Below are positions 46,868-58,300 of a stretch of 64,000 bases of DNA, in pieces. The notes below the pieces were generated by a model, which had not been told where the DNA came from, ran no database searches, and saw only the letters and a list, made by a program, of their open reading frames with translations. The DNA is from Trichopria drosophilae (Eukaryota > Arthropoda > Insecta > Hymenoptera > Diapriidae): positions 112,581,501 to 112,645,500 of the forward strand of contig CM059585.1 of the NCBI GenBank assembly GCA_030407085.1, given 5' to 3'. Position numbers and translations under genes: made by a program. The stretch's first letter is position 1; each line of letters opens with the position of its first letter.

Positions 46868-48384
46868 TTCGAATTTCTGCCCGCATAAACATTTGTCTAC
46901 GAATCGGGTCCGAAACGGATCAGGGACCCTCAGCCCGGAAGTATTCCGGATCCGTTTCGGTTCAGGATGTTACACAACCTCGGATCCGAATCGGATCCGG
47001 AACCCGGAGGTCAGGCAATCGGCATCCGTTTCTGATCCGATCCTGATTTTCATTCGCATAGCTTTACCCGGTATAGGTCAGTCGAGGCTCTCTCTGGCTG
47101 TCTCTCTCTCGACTGGCTCAGTAGTATAATAAATTTACAGCATGGAATACAATACTTTATTAGTATAAAATGTATATTTTACAGAACTGTTATTTCAGAG
47201 ACTATACATTTCAGGTGTCAAACTTTCAACGATTAATTTATATCCGACATTTATTTATAATAATACTATACCTTCGAAACAGGTTTTCACTATTGAACAC
47301 TGTATTATAACATAAATAATTTGGACTTTGTCGTATATTAGAATATTATATTGTCGATTTTAGCTCAAAGTTGTTAGATATTTATGTTTTGACATGCCAC
47401 ATATAGGTTATGTAATTACATACACATCAAGTAGTGTCCCAATAAACTAGATCGTGTGCAAATATTTTCACTGATTTTCATTTTGCATTCGATTTGTTTC
47501 CACTTTCGAATGGAATGTAGCAAATTTGAATGCAGAATTAAACGTTTTCAAACGAATATAAGCGCAATGTTAAGATTGAGGTTATGTACATCCGTTTGCA
47601 TGCGAAAACGGCTAACTGTCGAATGAAAAAAATGTTCATTTTTCATTCGATGTGATACGTTCTTTTGACATGATCTGCATAAAATGAATTGTATTTCATA
47701 CGATTTCATTTGGCTCGGCATTCGATTTGCATTCGACATTTAGCCATTTTCGCATGCAAACAGATGTACATAACCTAAATCTTAATACTGCGCATATATT
47801 CGTTTGAAAACGATTAATTCCGCATTAAAATTTGCTTAATTTCATTCGAAAGTGGAAACAAATCGAATTCAAACAGAAAGACAATGAACATTTTTGCACA
47901 CGATCTCGTTTATTGGGGTGGTATAACCTAACGTGACGTAACGCTTGGTCCGATAAGGGCCACTACACGTAAGACGTATATCGTTCGCCATAGCATTTCT
48001 TATGCTGACATCTAAGGTCGTTTCTTGTGTATTGGCCTTAATGCAAAAAATATCAGACGTCTCATGTATGTTTTAATTCCTATGCGAAATTTCTTTCAGA
48101 ATACAAAGGTAAACAAATCTATTAGAAATCCAAATACGAATCGGATCAGGGACGGATCCGGATTACCTGACCTACCGAGTAAACCTATATGTACATATGC
48201 AAAACCAAATCTGGGCCGGATCAGGAACAGATCCTGATTACCGGAGATCCGTATCCCGGGTCCGATACGGATCCGAGGTTGTGTAACATCCTGATCCGGC
48301 ACGGATTAGGCGATCGGATCCGATCCGGAGCTAATCGTGGGGGTCAAATCAGGGAATGTTTATGCGGGTGTGCCAGATTTCGAA
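46868..48384. mobile_element. 1.5 kb inverted-repeat element rich in GGATCCG
   Basis: The left end TTCGAATTTCTGCCCGCATA and right end AATGTTTATGCGGGTGTGCC...TTTCGAA are inverted. Arms of about 210-260 bp on each side are studded with GGATCCG/CGGATCC/GATCAGG words and share ACCTCGGATCCG and GATGTTACACAACC. The element hosts the palindrome at 47,438. RIRFGSG-like frames in the arms (46,848-47,129; 48,025-48,422) are translations of these words, not genes. No transposase. Confidence 0.78.
47438..47917. mobile_element. 480 bp near-perfect palindrome nested in the GGATCCG element
   Basis: The ends CCCAATAAACTAGATCGTGT and ACGATCTCGTTTATTGGG are complementary and the arms pair through to a centre near 47,677. 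For example GTTATGTACATCCGTTTGCA near 47,582 pairs with TGCAAACAGATGTACATAAC near 47,755. ATTCGA words dominate the centre. The target duplication is uncertain. Its foldback exceeds 200 bp per arm. Confidence 0.85.
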
Positions 48385-48564
48385 TCTCAAGTGTCGGCTG
48401 CTTTCTCATGAATTTTCGTTAAAGTAACTTTTGTGAAATTGGCAATACAGTAGTTTTTTTTTTCAAATGATAATTCCATTTAATAACTAATTTAATAAAT
48501 CAGTTTTTCCCTGTAAGGCACATGATTTTTGCAAGTGGTGTTGCAAAAATATTATGACTTTCCA

Positions 48565-48790
48565 CATAGAAAAAATAGTTGTGTTGTATGATGTGAAATA
48601 ATTGGTTTCACTATATAAATAATAGGATCTGACACAAATTCGTTTTTTTTGTAGATTTTACTATTTAAATAGTAGGATTGAGAACCACAGTCGTGGTCGC
48701 TAGTTGGGTAGCAAAATTAACTACAGTATATAGCTGTGTCTTATCCTACTAGTTAATAAGTGTAAGTTTAAAACTTAGAATGGCGAGCGG
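48565..48790. mobile_element. MITE-like block with TTTCACTAT..AAATAGTAGG
   Basis: 'ggtttcactatataaataat' and 'attttactatttaaatagta' are repeated, self-complementary blocks related to those near 15,485-15,530. The right side has TTATCCTACTAGTTAATAAG. Borders and target duplication are not resolved. Confidence 0.45.
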
Positions 48791-50820
48791 TTGGTGTAAA
48801 GTTGCGAAAGATTTATTTTAAGTTTTTGAATTAATTCCTTAACCCTGTGAGAACTATAGTGGCGCCATTTCCAGTCTCTTTATTTTGGTCACATTTTCCT
48901 ATTTAAAATCAATATTTTTTTTTGCATTTTTATTGTGATAATGGTTTAAATTGATCAATATTACAGTACTTTTAGTAAGTTTATTGTTTCTGTTATAAAC
49001 AAACTGACGCTTAAATATGTCACTTTTTGTGATTAATTTAATTCTGAAAAAATTCGTTAACAACCATGTAGTCTTAATTATTGTTACTTATGTTTTCGAC
49101 GTCATTGACTTCGAATCCGTTATTACATTTTCGAAATGTCGGATCCATATGGCGGACAATATTTTGAAAAATTATGTAACATTAAAAAAAAATATAAAGT
49201 TAATCACAACGGACGAAGCTGATAACATGACCTTTTGTATAATTTCGCGCAGGGTGTCCAAGAACTGGGTAACGATATTTCAGGAGGCAATTCTGCATGA
49301 TATTTCAAACCGAAAAGTCCTGTACCAAAATATTGGATCTGAGGCTCAGAACGTGAGTGATGGGCCATTGAAGTTTAGACAAAAAAATTACTTTTTTTGA
49401 AATTGCTCGGCTCGCTTTTAAGTTATTGCATTGAGTGTGGGCCCATTTTCAAGCTTTTCTTAAGCTATACTATTCATTCGTAAGAGCATTTGACCTACGT
49501 TGAATATTTCTGAAGTTATGGCCTCAAAAACAGGAAAAAAGGTCTCTTTTTGCGATTTGTCGCATATAACTTATTTCGCCAAATAGCCAACGAAATGGCA
49601 TACAAAAAGAAGTTGTAGAGATTGAAGAGACGAAGAATTTGCCCCCTCATACGTTACATTTCGATAAAAATCGAGTCAGCGGAAACACTCATTCGATTAT
49701 ATCCTCTATTCCGGAGGAAAATCATCAGCAACCAACTTTGTAGGACAAAGCCGAACCCTTATCATTATTTTATTACTAATTTAATGTAATTAGCCAAATA
49801 AAATAAGAAGTAAATTAGAAGAATGCATTAAAACTAATAATAAAAATACCGGTGTAACTTTCGGTGACAATATGCTTTGGATTAAAGAACTCAATGCATT
49901 AACCATGTCCCGATTTTGGAGAAAAAGATGATTTTTGATTATTTTCGTTGGTCGATCTTGGTCGGAAATTTAAATCGCATATTACCCTCACAGCCTTCAC
50001 AACAATACACTTCACTGTATACATATATAAAGATCGTTATCGAATAAAAGATATCACAGAAAAAAAACAATGTTTGAGGTTATGTATAATGTTTGTTAAT
50101 TATACACACACCTGTACGCATGTGAGTGCCAGGTTCTACTGCTGCCACCTGACGGATCAGTATGTCGAGAAACTTCCGAATACCGGTCGTTAAAGCATTT
50201 ATAAGATCGATCATTTAAATGTCACGCGTAATATTAAAAGTTTGCCATGTTCACTTAACAATTTTAAAATGGGACACGCGAAATTTATATTTTTCTTCCT
50301 CGGATGAGAATAATTTTTTAGCTTAATCATTTTTTACAAAATATAGACCGTCATCTTTACAAAATAATTTTCTCGATATGAAAATCTAAGAAATATCGGT
50401 TTTTGTTGATACACAGAACTCGAAATACTATAGGGCGGACAAGACCACCATTGACATTCGGAGGTAATTTTGCTGTCAAATATTTTCAGCAGTTTGAAAT
50501 CAAGCATAACAAGCGACAATGAAAATTAATTAACGAACATACTTGTGATACTTACAATAGTGTCTCATTTTTTTTATCAAGACGCAAATATGACATTTTA
50601 AATATAATTATCCGTATAGCTGTTATGTAATTAAGAAATGTAATTTATGTTACAGCGTGAGTAAAATTCTATTTTACACATTTTTTACTTTTCTTTGGGC
50701 GCATTTTACAGACATTTGCAACATAAAATATTGTTCAACGCATGTGCAAAAATGTTTTTTGTACCAATGTGAATGCGCAACCCTCACATTCATAGAAAAA
50801 ACTTTTACACCCTTGTATCA
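48791..50820. other. AT-rich DNA with ATGGCGG repeats, no gene recognised
   Basis: The 127-codon frame at 49,017-49,400 begins in AT-rich DNA and runs through a CCATATGGCGGAC repeat block, so I treat it as repeat-derived. Two frames near 50,000 (81 codons) and 50,657 (75 codons) are unrecognised. Confidence 0.4.
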
Positions 50821-50827
50821 AAAACTA

Positions 50828-51135
50828 CTATTAGATACCAGTGAATTAAACAATGTCGTTTACCATCTTTCTTATTTGAATTGAAATAATATCTATGTAA
50901 ACTAAAGTAGCAAAAAATTGCAGGCACTTATTATAAAACACAATAAAATAATAGTCTATATTGTAACTAGTACGTGAAATAGGATTTTATTCACCGACTG
51001 AAATTAACTAATCTTCGCAGAAACTGTCAACATAGATATGTATTTCTTTACAATTTCATTCGGTCAATGACCGTTCATGATTATTTGTTTTGGTTTCTAT
51101 TCTAATACGTTTACGTGATGATAATTCTATGGTGC
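50828..51135. repeat. Direct repeat D1 (copy of 52,511-52,818)
   Basis: About 308 bp nearly identical to D2 at 52,511-52,818 (shared 'tagataccagtgaattaa', TTCATTCGGTCAATGACCG, AATTCTATGGTGCTATG). A third, inverted copy lies at about 56,430-56,740 in the right palindrome arm. D1 abuts the outer left edge of the palindrome exactly where right-arm similarity ends. Confidence 0.9.
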
Positions 51136-52867
51136 TATGGTAGCGTATATTTGTATGAAATTGTAGACGGACGAAACGTTAAAAACTCAACTTGCTTGAA
51201 TGACTGCAATTCAGTACATTTGAATGGAACATGTTACTGGGGGATACATGGCATCTGGTTCCTTAAATAATACTCGTAATCGATTGAAAATTGTTACGAT
51301 ATATTCTGTGGATTGTGCATCGCCTACTTTTCAAGGCATATTTTCAATCCCTTCGCAAGAAAAAAAAAGAAATAGAAAAAGACACAAAATATGAAATGAG
51401 GAAAAAATGTAATACAATTGTTTTTTTTTAAAGGAACCAGTTTCAAGGAAATCCAATCAGTTTGTAAGAAATCAGCCGCCATAATGGATCTGATATTTTG
51501 ACATTTCGAAATTTTATAATATTCATAATCAGCGGCGTTGAAAAATCCCGAGTAACAATTTTCATTCGAATGCTTACGAATCCTATGTATGTGTATTAGA
51601 AAATTCAAAATGGCCGATTTATTATGGTGAACGACTTCTTAGAAATCGTTTGAAATTTAATGAAAACTGTTTACTGGGAGGTTTTTAGAGTTGCTGATTA
51701 CAAATCGAATTTTAATTTTTAAAAATATAGCATTGATCCCAATGACGAAATTTTTATATAACATTTTATGTCTAGGAAGTTATCGACGGTACAAGTGTTA
51801 TACCACTAGTCGTGAGCAATATTGTTTTACAGTCTTTGCCTATCCATCATATCGTCTGCTATGCGATCGGATTACCCCCGAAACAATTTAAATAATGGAC
51901 CACGACCATTCGGTGGCTGCAATTGATATGATCGACTCTTTATATTTTTATAAACAAAATTTTTAATCTAATTATGGAAATTTGAGACGTTGGGTTTTAC
52001 GAAGTCGAGTTTTTCAATATCGGGGTTTTGACGTGTTCCCATTCATAATCGTTCCTTCCAAAAAGTAAAAAATACGGTGTTTCAGAAAAATCGAACAATC
52101 TTTTAAAAATTGGTCATATTTGTCCCGTCATTTTAAATTTGAAAATCTGGCATAGGATTTGTAATCAGCAACCATGCAAATCTGGAAGTGAGTGCTTTTA
52201 AGTGAATCTCAAATGATTTTTAATCATTCCTCCCTCCACTGAATTTGTAAATATGACTTGTTCATAAAATGCAATTTTATTTTTATTTTCGAAAAATCCA
52301 AGGGAAATTTTCAAAATTTTGAAAAACTAACAGGTTTATGTTAAAAAGCCCATGAAAAAACGTCAAAATCACTGTTTTCAAATCTTTGTATGCGTCGATA
52401 CAAAAAAGTTGTACGCCTTTGAAAACGGCGCTCTAAGCGCAGCGAATTTGTGGGTACTATATCACGTGACGTTGGAATGACCCATAGGTGGTATAAAATT
52501 GAATAAAATTTAGATACCAGTGAATTAAGCAATATCGTTTACCATATTTCTTACTTGAATTGAAATAATATCTATGTAGACTAAAGTAGAAAAAAATTGC
52601 AGGCATTTATTAGAAAACACAACAAAATAATAGTATATATTGTAACATGTGCGTGAAGTGAGATTTTATACACTGACTGGAATTAACTAATCTTCGCAGG
52701 AATTGTCAACATAGATATGTGTTTGTTTACCATTTCATTCGGTCAATGACCGTAGAAGATTATTTGTTTTGATTTCTATTCTAATACATTTACGTGATGA
52801 CAATTCTATGGTGCTATGATTCTAGAAAAGTAAAAATACTAGTCTTATTTAATTGGTACAAAACATT

Positions 52868-52873
52868 TTATTT
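52868..52873 (-). terminator. Poly(A) signal of the kinase gene
   Basis: AATAAA on the minus strand about 90 bases after the stop codon, in context TTAAATAAAATG. The right-arm copy also has it (AATAAA near 56,380). Confidence 0.7.
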
Positions 52874-52960
52874 AATAAATTACAAAGTATAAAAAGGCGA
52901 CTTATACTATTTACAAAAAATGCCAGTCTATATTACATTCATACGTTCTCAATGTTAGAC

Positions 52961-54004
52961 CTATACAATCACCGCAAGTTCCACCGTATTGCCTTCTTGC
53001 ATTTTCATAACATTTTGTTTGGCACGAGACGCTGTTACCCTCATTATAGGTGTTTCGTGCCAACACTCGCTTATAATTTTACTCATAAAATCCAAAATGG
53101 CATCATTTTTCCACTTCTCCGGTATCACAGGACGCAAATTTAATATTCTTGTAAAGTATAGCATATGAACCAAAGATGGGTTTGGGGGCGCTAAGTTCTG
53201 ATACGCTTTCTTATAGGGATCGGCGGATATTCTTGGATTGTCAGAACCACACCTCCTGCATATTTCCCATAACGTCAATCCAACGGCATATATGTCACCC
53301 ATTTTCACTTCTTCGAAAGTCAGATTCGTCTTATCCAAAAGTTCAGGAGCGACATATCTCGCTGTGATTCCAGTGTGAGACAATCGTTTGTGTCCCTTCC
53401 AAGTTGACACCGCCGATCCAAAATCAGCGATGACGCATTCGCCATTTTTATTAACAACGATATTATTCGTATTGATGTTCCGATGACTGATTGCTGGTTT
53501 TACAGATATATCCATATGAAGATAGTCCATGCCCGATAAAAGCGATACGCATAATTTTAATAAGCCTGTATGGTCCAACACAGTGTGCTGTAAATATCCA
53601 AACAGCGAACCTTGCGGGTGGTATTCCGTTATCAGTGCATACCCATTCAATGTTTTTGTGTCGATTAAACCACCTCTGATGATCCGAACAATCTTACTAT
53701 GTTTGACTGTGGTTAGAGCACGCAAAACTATTGATTCCTTGGGTCTGGATTCTGTCACGGTGCTGAAAATTTTTATAACCGCTTTTTTGCGGTTGTATTT
53801 GCACAACCAAACACCACCATAGCTTCCATTGCCGATGCGTTTGATGAAGGTGATATCCGATGGATTGATGTATTTTGTTGGAGATAATGATGCAAGTTTC
53901 TTCTCATTTGGTTTTGACTTGTGCATGTGGTAATAACACACACGGATTGTAGATACAAGTAACAACACTAGGAAACAGGCGAAAATATAAAGTACGTACT
54001 CCAT
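52961..54004 (-). CDS. TGF-beta type I receptor-like transmembrane pseudokinase
   Basis: Intact 347-codon frame. Residues 3-27 form one hydrophobic segment (LYIFACFLVLLLVS), so it should be a membrane-anchored cytoplasmic kinase. The kinase fold spans about residues 52-335: glycine loop GNGSYGGV (58-65), Lys78 in AVIKIF, Glu90, catalytic loop HRN (174-176) instead of HRD and N178 where Lys is usual, DFG (194-196), APE (219-221), GDIYAVGLTLWEICRRC (236-252). VKPAISHR, the RRC motif and the LRPVIP..W/ECW..(P)..R end are the pattern of TGF-beta/activin/BMP type I receptors. Type I receptors are about 500 residues; this one has no cysteine-rich ectodomain and no GS box. Loss of the catalytic Asp suggests a pseudokinase or decoy. 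The start chosen is the MEY methionine because a splice acceptor (TTTTTGTTACAG) lies four bases upstream; an upstream in-frame Met at 54,031 falls in the intron. The gene sits in a palindrome with a broken inverted copy. Confidence 0.85.
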   Translation of the reverse strand: MEYVLYIFACFLVLLLVSTIRVCYYHMHKSKPNEKKLASLSPTKYINPSDITFIKRIGNGSYGGVWLCKYNRKKAVIKIFSTVTESRPKESIVLRALTTVKHSKIVRIIRGGLIDTKTLNGYALITEYHPQGSLFGYLQHTVLDHTGLLKLCVSLLSGMDYLHMDISVKPAISHRNINTNNIVVNKNGECVIADFGSAVSTWKGHKRLSHTGITARYVAPELLDKTNLTFEEVKMGDIYAVGLTLWEICRRCGSDNPRISADPYKKAYQNLAPPNPSLVHMLYFTRILNLRPVIPEKWKNDAILDFMSKIISECWHETPIMRVTASRAKQNVMKMQEGNTVELAVIV

Positions 54005-54008
54005 TTTT

Positions 54009-54633
54009 CTGTAACAAAAAGGGAAAAACATGTATAAGAATAAAATATAATTAATTACAAGTTGAATATAAATTTATTTGTGCCAAGTTCTTGGTATAGT
54101 GCACTATTAAGTAATTTTGTTTTCGAAATCGACCAATTGTGAACGTCAAAATCATTATATTTCATTGTCGGAATCTCTTTATTCTTTTAATTGTGGGTTT
54201 TCGATGAGAAGTCACGAAACATAACTAACCATTTCTTTAAATAAAATCGATGTAAACAAGAAATGTTGACGAAAACGATGAATTTGTTGTTTTTTAATTT
54301 GTGTGAAACACAATGTTAATAATTAAAAAATAATCTAATTTGAATGTCGGAATTTTTTTGTTTGTTTGTCAAATAAATTTTTTAAATTTGAATGTGTTTG
54401 AAATTGTTTGTGATTAATAAAATACATTTTAATTTGAATTTTACAATTCTGCACAAAATTGTTCCTTGGCTTCAAACCGCAGAATGAAAACATTCATTTA
54501 AATTACTTACGATCGACAATATGTTTACGATATATAAATCATGAAAATTAATTGAAAAAATTGAATATATTTTTATTTTATTGATAATAAATAATTTGAA
54601 ATTAATTTATTCATAAATGAAAACTTTATTTAC
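54009..54633 (-). other. Presumed first intron of the kinase gene
   Basis: 625 bp bounded on the minus strand by GTAAAT after CTTAAG (54,633) and by a pyrimidine-rich TTTTTGTTACAG (ends 54,009). Much of it is conserved in the right arm (55,447-55,918), where the coding half was lost. Confidence 0.55.
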
Positions 54634-54767
54634 CTTAAGTATGGGTGTCCTTTGCTTCCAATGAAAACGTTATCCTTTACACGTTTACTATTGTTGAAAT
54701 ACTATGCCAAATCCGGAGAGCACAGAGAGCGATGCAGCTTCTGCAGCAGTCACACTACAAATGCACA
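54634..54767 (-). other. Presumed non-coding 5' exon of the kinase gene
   Basis: 134 bp on the minus strand between a possible acceptor (TTCCTACCTACAG) and a donor (CTTAAG|GTAAAT). It is GC-richer than its flanks (CTGCTGCAGAAGCTGCATCG) and contains no ATG in this sense, as expected for a 5' leader. It is absent from the right arm. It could also be the first exon, with its start site within it. Confidence 0.45.
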
Positions 54768-54934
54768 CTGTAGGTAGGAACACAACAACCGTAGGTAAGA
54801 AACTAAAATGTTTTTCCATCCTTCAAACGTATTCATAAAGATAACAAAAATTATATCAATGAGTCAATATACGCAGAATTTATGCTTTCTTCTAATGGGA
54901 ACTCAGGTACCGTCATTTAAACTCAATAACATCC

Positions 54935-54987
54935 AACTAATGACATTTTTATGACGTCAGGTAGCATATGCATATGATGTCATTAGC
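54935..54987. promoter_or_regulatory. Possible regulatory cluster upstream of the kinase gene
   Basis: CTAATGACATTTTTATGACGTCA followed by ATATGCATAT and ATGATGTCATTAG. It includes a CRE-like TGACGTCA and an octamer-like ATGCAT core inside a short inverted repeat, about 170 bp upstream of the presumed 5' exon. Promoter function is inferred from position only. Confidence 0.35.
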
Positions 54988-55061
54988 TCTAGCTTCGTTT
55001 GGATAATACGGTCAAATTAGGGAAATAATGACGAAATACGATAGCACGACACCTGTTTTTA

Positions 55062-55371
55062 TATTGTACTGTCTTTGAATCTCAAAAAAAAGTTCCATCA
55101 TTTAGTTTTCTTCCACTTTACTCTGGAAAATGATGATTTCAAGTTTGTTTATTATTTTATGTAATAAAACAGCGATTTTCGAGATTTTGTTCAAATGTTA
55201 CATGACCGTTTCCAAACGTTTTTTCTAAAATATATTTTTTGGTACAATGTGCATTCACATGTTCAAGACTCCTCGAAAAGACTAAAACATCATTCTTGAA
55301 CTGGCTGTAAATTTCCTCAAAAGTAATAAATATGATAGGATAGTTTTATTTTGATGTTTTAGTCTTTTCGA
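55062..55371. other. Loop of the palindrome with an inner hairpin
   Basis: About 310 bp not shared between arms. It holds a perfect 20 bp inverted pair, TCGAAAAGACTAAAACATCA (55,273-55,292) and its complement (55,352-55,371), which directly abuts the right arm. No gene. Confidence 0.85.
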
Positions 55372-58300
55372 AAACAGGTGTCGTGCTATCGTATTTCGTC
55401 ATTATTTCCCTAATTTGACCGTATTATCCAAACGAAGCTAGAGCTAAAATTTCAAATTATTTATTATCAATAAAATAAAAATATATTCAATTTTTAAATT
55501 AATTTTCATGATTTATATATCGTAAACATATTGTCGATCGTAAGTAATTTAAATGAATGTTTTCATTCTGCGGTTTGAACCCAAGGAACAATTTTGTGCA
55601 GAATTTCAAAATTCAAATTAAAATGTATTTTATTAATCATAAACGATTAAACTTTATTGATTTTATTTACACTATACGGTTCATTCAAATTTAAAAAATT
55701 GATCTGACAAACAAACAAAAAAATTCCGACATTCAAATTAGATTATTTTTTAATTATTAACATTGTGTTTCACACAAATTAAAAAACAACAAATTCATCG
55801 TTTTCGTCAACATTTCTTGTTTACATCGATTTTATTTAAAGAAATGGTTAGTTATGTTTCGTGACTTCTCATCGAAAACCCACAATTAAAAGAATAAAGA
55901 GGTTCCGACAATGAAATAGACGAATCTGACTTTCGCAGAAGTGAAAATGGGTGACATATATGCCGTTGGATTGACGTTATGGGAAATATGCAGGAGGTGT
56001 GGTTCTGACAATCCAAGAATATCCGCCGATCCCTATAAGAAAGCGTATCAGAACTTAGCGCCCCCAAACCCATCTTTGGTTCATATGCTATACTTTACAA
56101 GAATATTAAATTTGCGTCCTGTGATACCGGAGAAGTGGAAAAATGATGCCATTTTGGATTTTATGAGTAAAATTATAAGCGAGTGTTGGCACGAAACACC
56201 TATAATGAGGGTAACAGCGTCTCGTGCCAAACAAAATGTTATGAAAATGCAAGAAGGCAATACGGTGGAACTTGCGGAGATTGTATAGGTCTAACATTGA
56301 GAACGTATGAATGTAATATAGACTGGCATTTTTTGTAAATAGTATAAGTCGCCTTTTTATACTTTGTAATTTATTAAATAAAATGTTTTGTACCAATTAA
56401 ATAAGACTAGTATTTTTACTTTTCTAGAATCATAGAACCATAGAATTGTCATCACGTAAATGTATTAGAATAGAAATCAAAACAAATAATCTTCTACGGT
56501 CATTGACCGAATGAAATGGTAAACAAACACATATCTATGTTGACAATTCCTGCGAAGATTAGTTAATTCCAGTCAGTGTATAAAATCCCACTTCACGCAC
56601 ATGTTACAATATATACTATTATTTTGTTGTGTTTTCTAATAAATGCCTGCAATTTTTTTCTACTTTAGTCTACATAGATATTATTTCAATTCAAGTAAGA
56701 AATATGGTAAACGATATTGCTTAATTCACTGGTATCTAAATTTTATTCAATTTTATACCACCTATGGGTCTTTCCAACGTCACGTGATATAGTACCCACA
56801 AATTCGCTGCGCTTAGAGCGCCGTTTTCAAAGGCGTACAACTTTTTTTGTATCGACGCATACAAAGATTTGAAAACAGTGATTTTGACGTTTTTTCATGG
56901 GCTTTTTAACATAAACCTGTTAGTTTTTCAAAATTTTGAAAATTTCCCTTGGATTTTTCGAAAATAAAAATAAAATTGCATTTTATGAACAAGTCGTATT
57001 TACAAATTCAGTGGAGGGAGGAATGATTAAAAATCATTTGAGATTCACTTAAAAGCACTCACTTGCAGATTTGCATGGTTGCTGATTACAAATCCTATGC
57101 CAGATTTTCAAATTTAAAATGACGGGACAAATATGACCAATTTTTAAATGATTGTTCGATTTTTCTGAAACACCGTATTTTTTACTTTTTGGAAGGAACG
57201 ATTATGAATGGGAACACAGCAAAACCCCGATATTGAAAAACTCGACTTCGTAAAACCCAACGTCTCAAATTTCAGTAATTAAAAAAAACTCCCTAGGTTT
57301 TTGAAATTGTCGGGTTTTTGAGATGTCGAGTGTTTTAAGTGTTGGCTATTGGAATGCCCGATTTCTGACCTGTTCCCTTATGAATTCGTCAGATTTTAAA
57401 AATCTGTAAATCTTAAGCATAGAAAACAATGATTCAAAATTTTGTTTATAAAAATATAAAGAGCCGATCATATCAATTGCAGCCACCGAATGGTCGTGGT
57501 CCATTATTTAAATTGTTTCGGGGGCAATCCGATCGAATAGCAGACGATATGTTGGATACGCAATGACGGTAAAACAATATTGCTCTAGACTAGTGGTATT
57601 ACACTTGTACCGTCGATAGCTTCCTAGACATAATATGTTATATAAAAATTTCGTCATCTGGATCGATGTTATATTTTTAAAAATTAAAATTCGGTTCGTA
57701 ATCAGCAACCTTAAAAACCACCCAGTAAACAGTTTTCATTAAATCTCAAACGATTTCTAAGAATTCGTTCACCATAATAAATTGGCCATTTTGAACTTTC
57801 TAATACACATACATAGGATTCGTAAGCATTCGAATGAAAATTGTTACTCGGTATTTTTCAACGCCCCTGATTAAGAATATCATCAAATTTCGAAATGTCA
57901 AAATATCAGATACCTTATGGCGGCAGATTTCTTACAAACTGATTGGATTTCCTTGAAACTGGTTACTTTAAAAAAACAATTGCATTACATTATTTCCTAA
58001 TTTCATATTTTGTGTCCTTTTCTATTTCTTTTTTTTTCTTGCGAAGGGATTGAAAATATGTCTTGAAAAGTAAGCGATGCACAATCCACAGAATATATCG
58101 TAACAATTTTCAATCGATTACGAGTATTATTTAAGGAACCAGATGCCATGATCGTTTTCTAAAAACTGAGATAAATTTCACAATTAGTCACCCCATAATC
58201 CGTCGTATTACAACTTTCAAAGAAATCCGACAAAGTGTTAAGAAACTAGTGTCATAATCAGTGACTTTGAAAACCCCAGTAACACGTTCCATTCAAATGT

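Larger units (their letters stand above)
51133..55061. repeat. Left arm of the large imperfect palindrome
   Basis: Pairs with 55,372-58,374. The outermost match is ATGGTAGCGTATATTTGTAT (51,136) against its complement ending at 58,374. The innermost match is 'gcacgacacctgttttt' (55,043-55,059) against 55,372. Relative to the right arm it lacks about 115 bp near 51,250 and about 180 bp near 51,985. It contains the kinase gene, its presumed 5' exon and the D2 repeat. Confidence 0.9.

Noticed and set aside
46848..48422. Frames with RIRFGSG/NPDPSLIR-like peptides
   Set aside because: They translate the GGATCCG word repeats of an inverted-repeat element, on both strands.
49017..49400. 127-codon plus frame
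   Set aside because: It runs across ATGGCGG repeat blocks found elsewhere; no domain, no splice context.
52853..53822. Plus-strand frames of 62-97 codons over the kinase gene
   Set aside because: Antisense shadows of the minus-strand kinase frame; the same shadows recur in mirror image over the right-arm copy.
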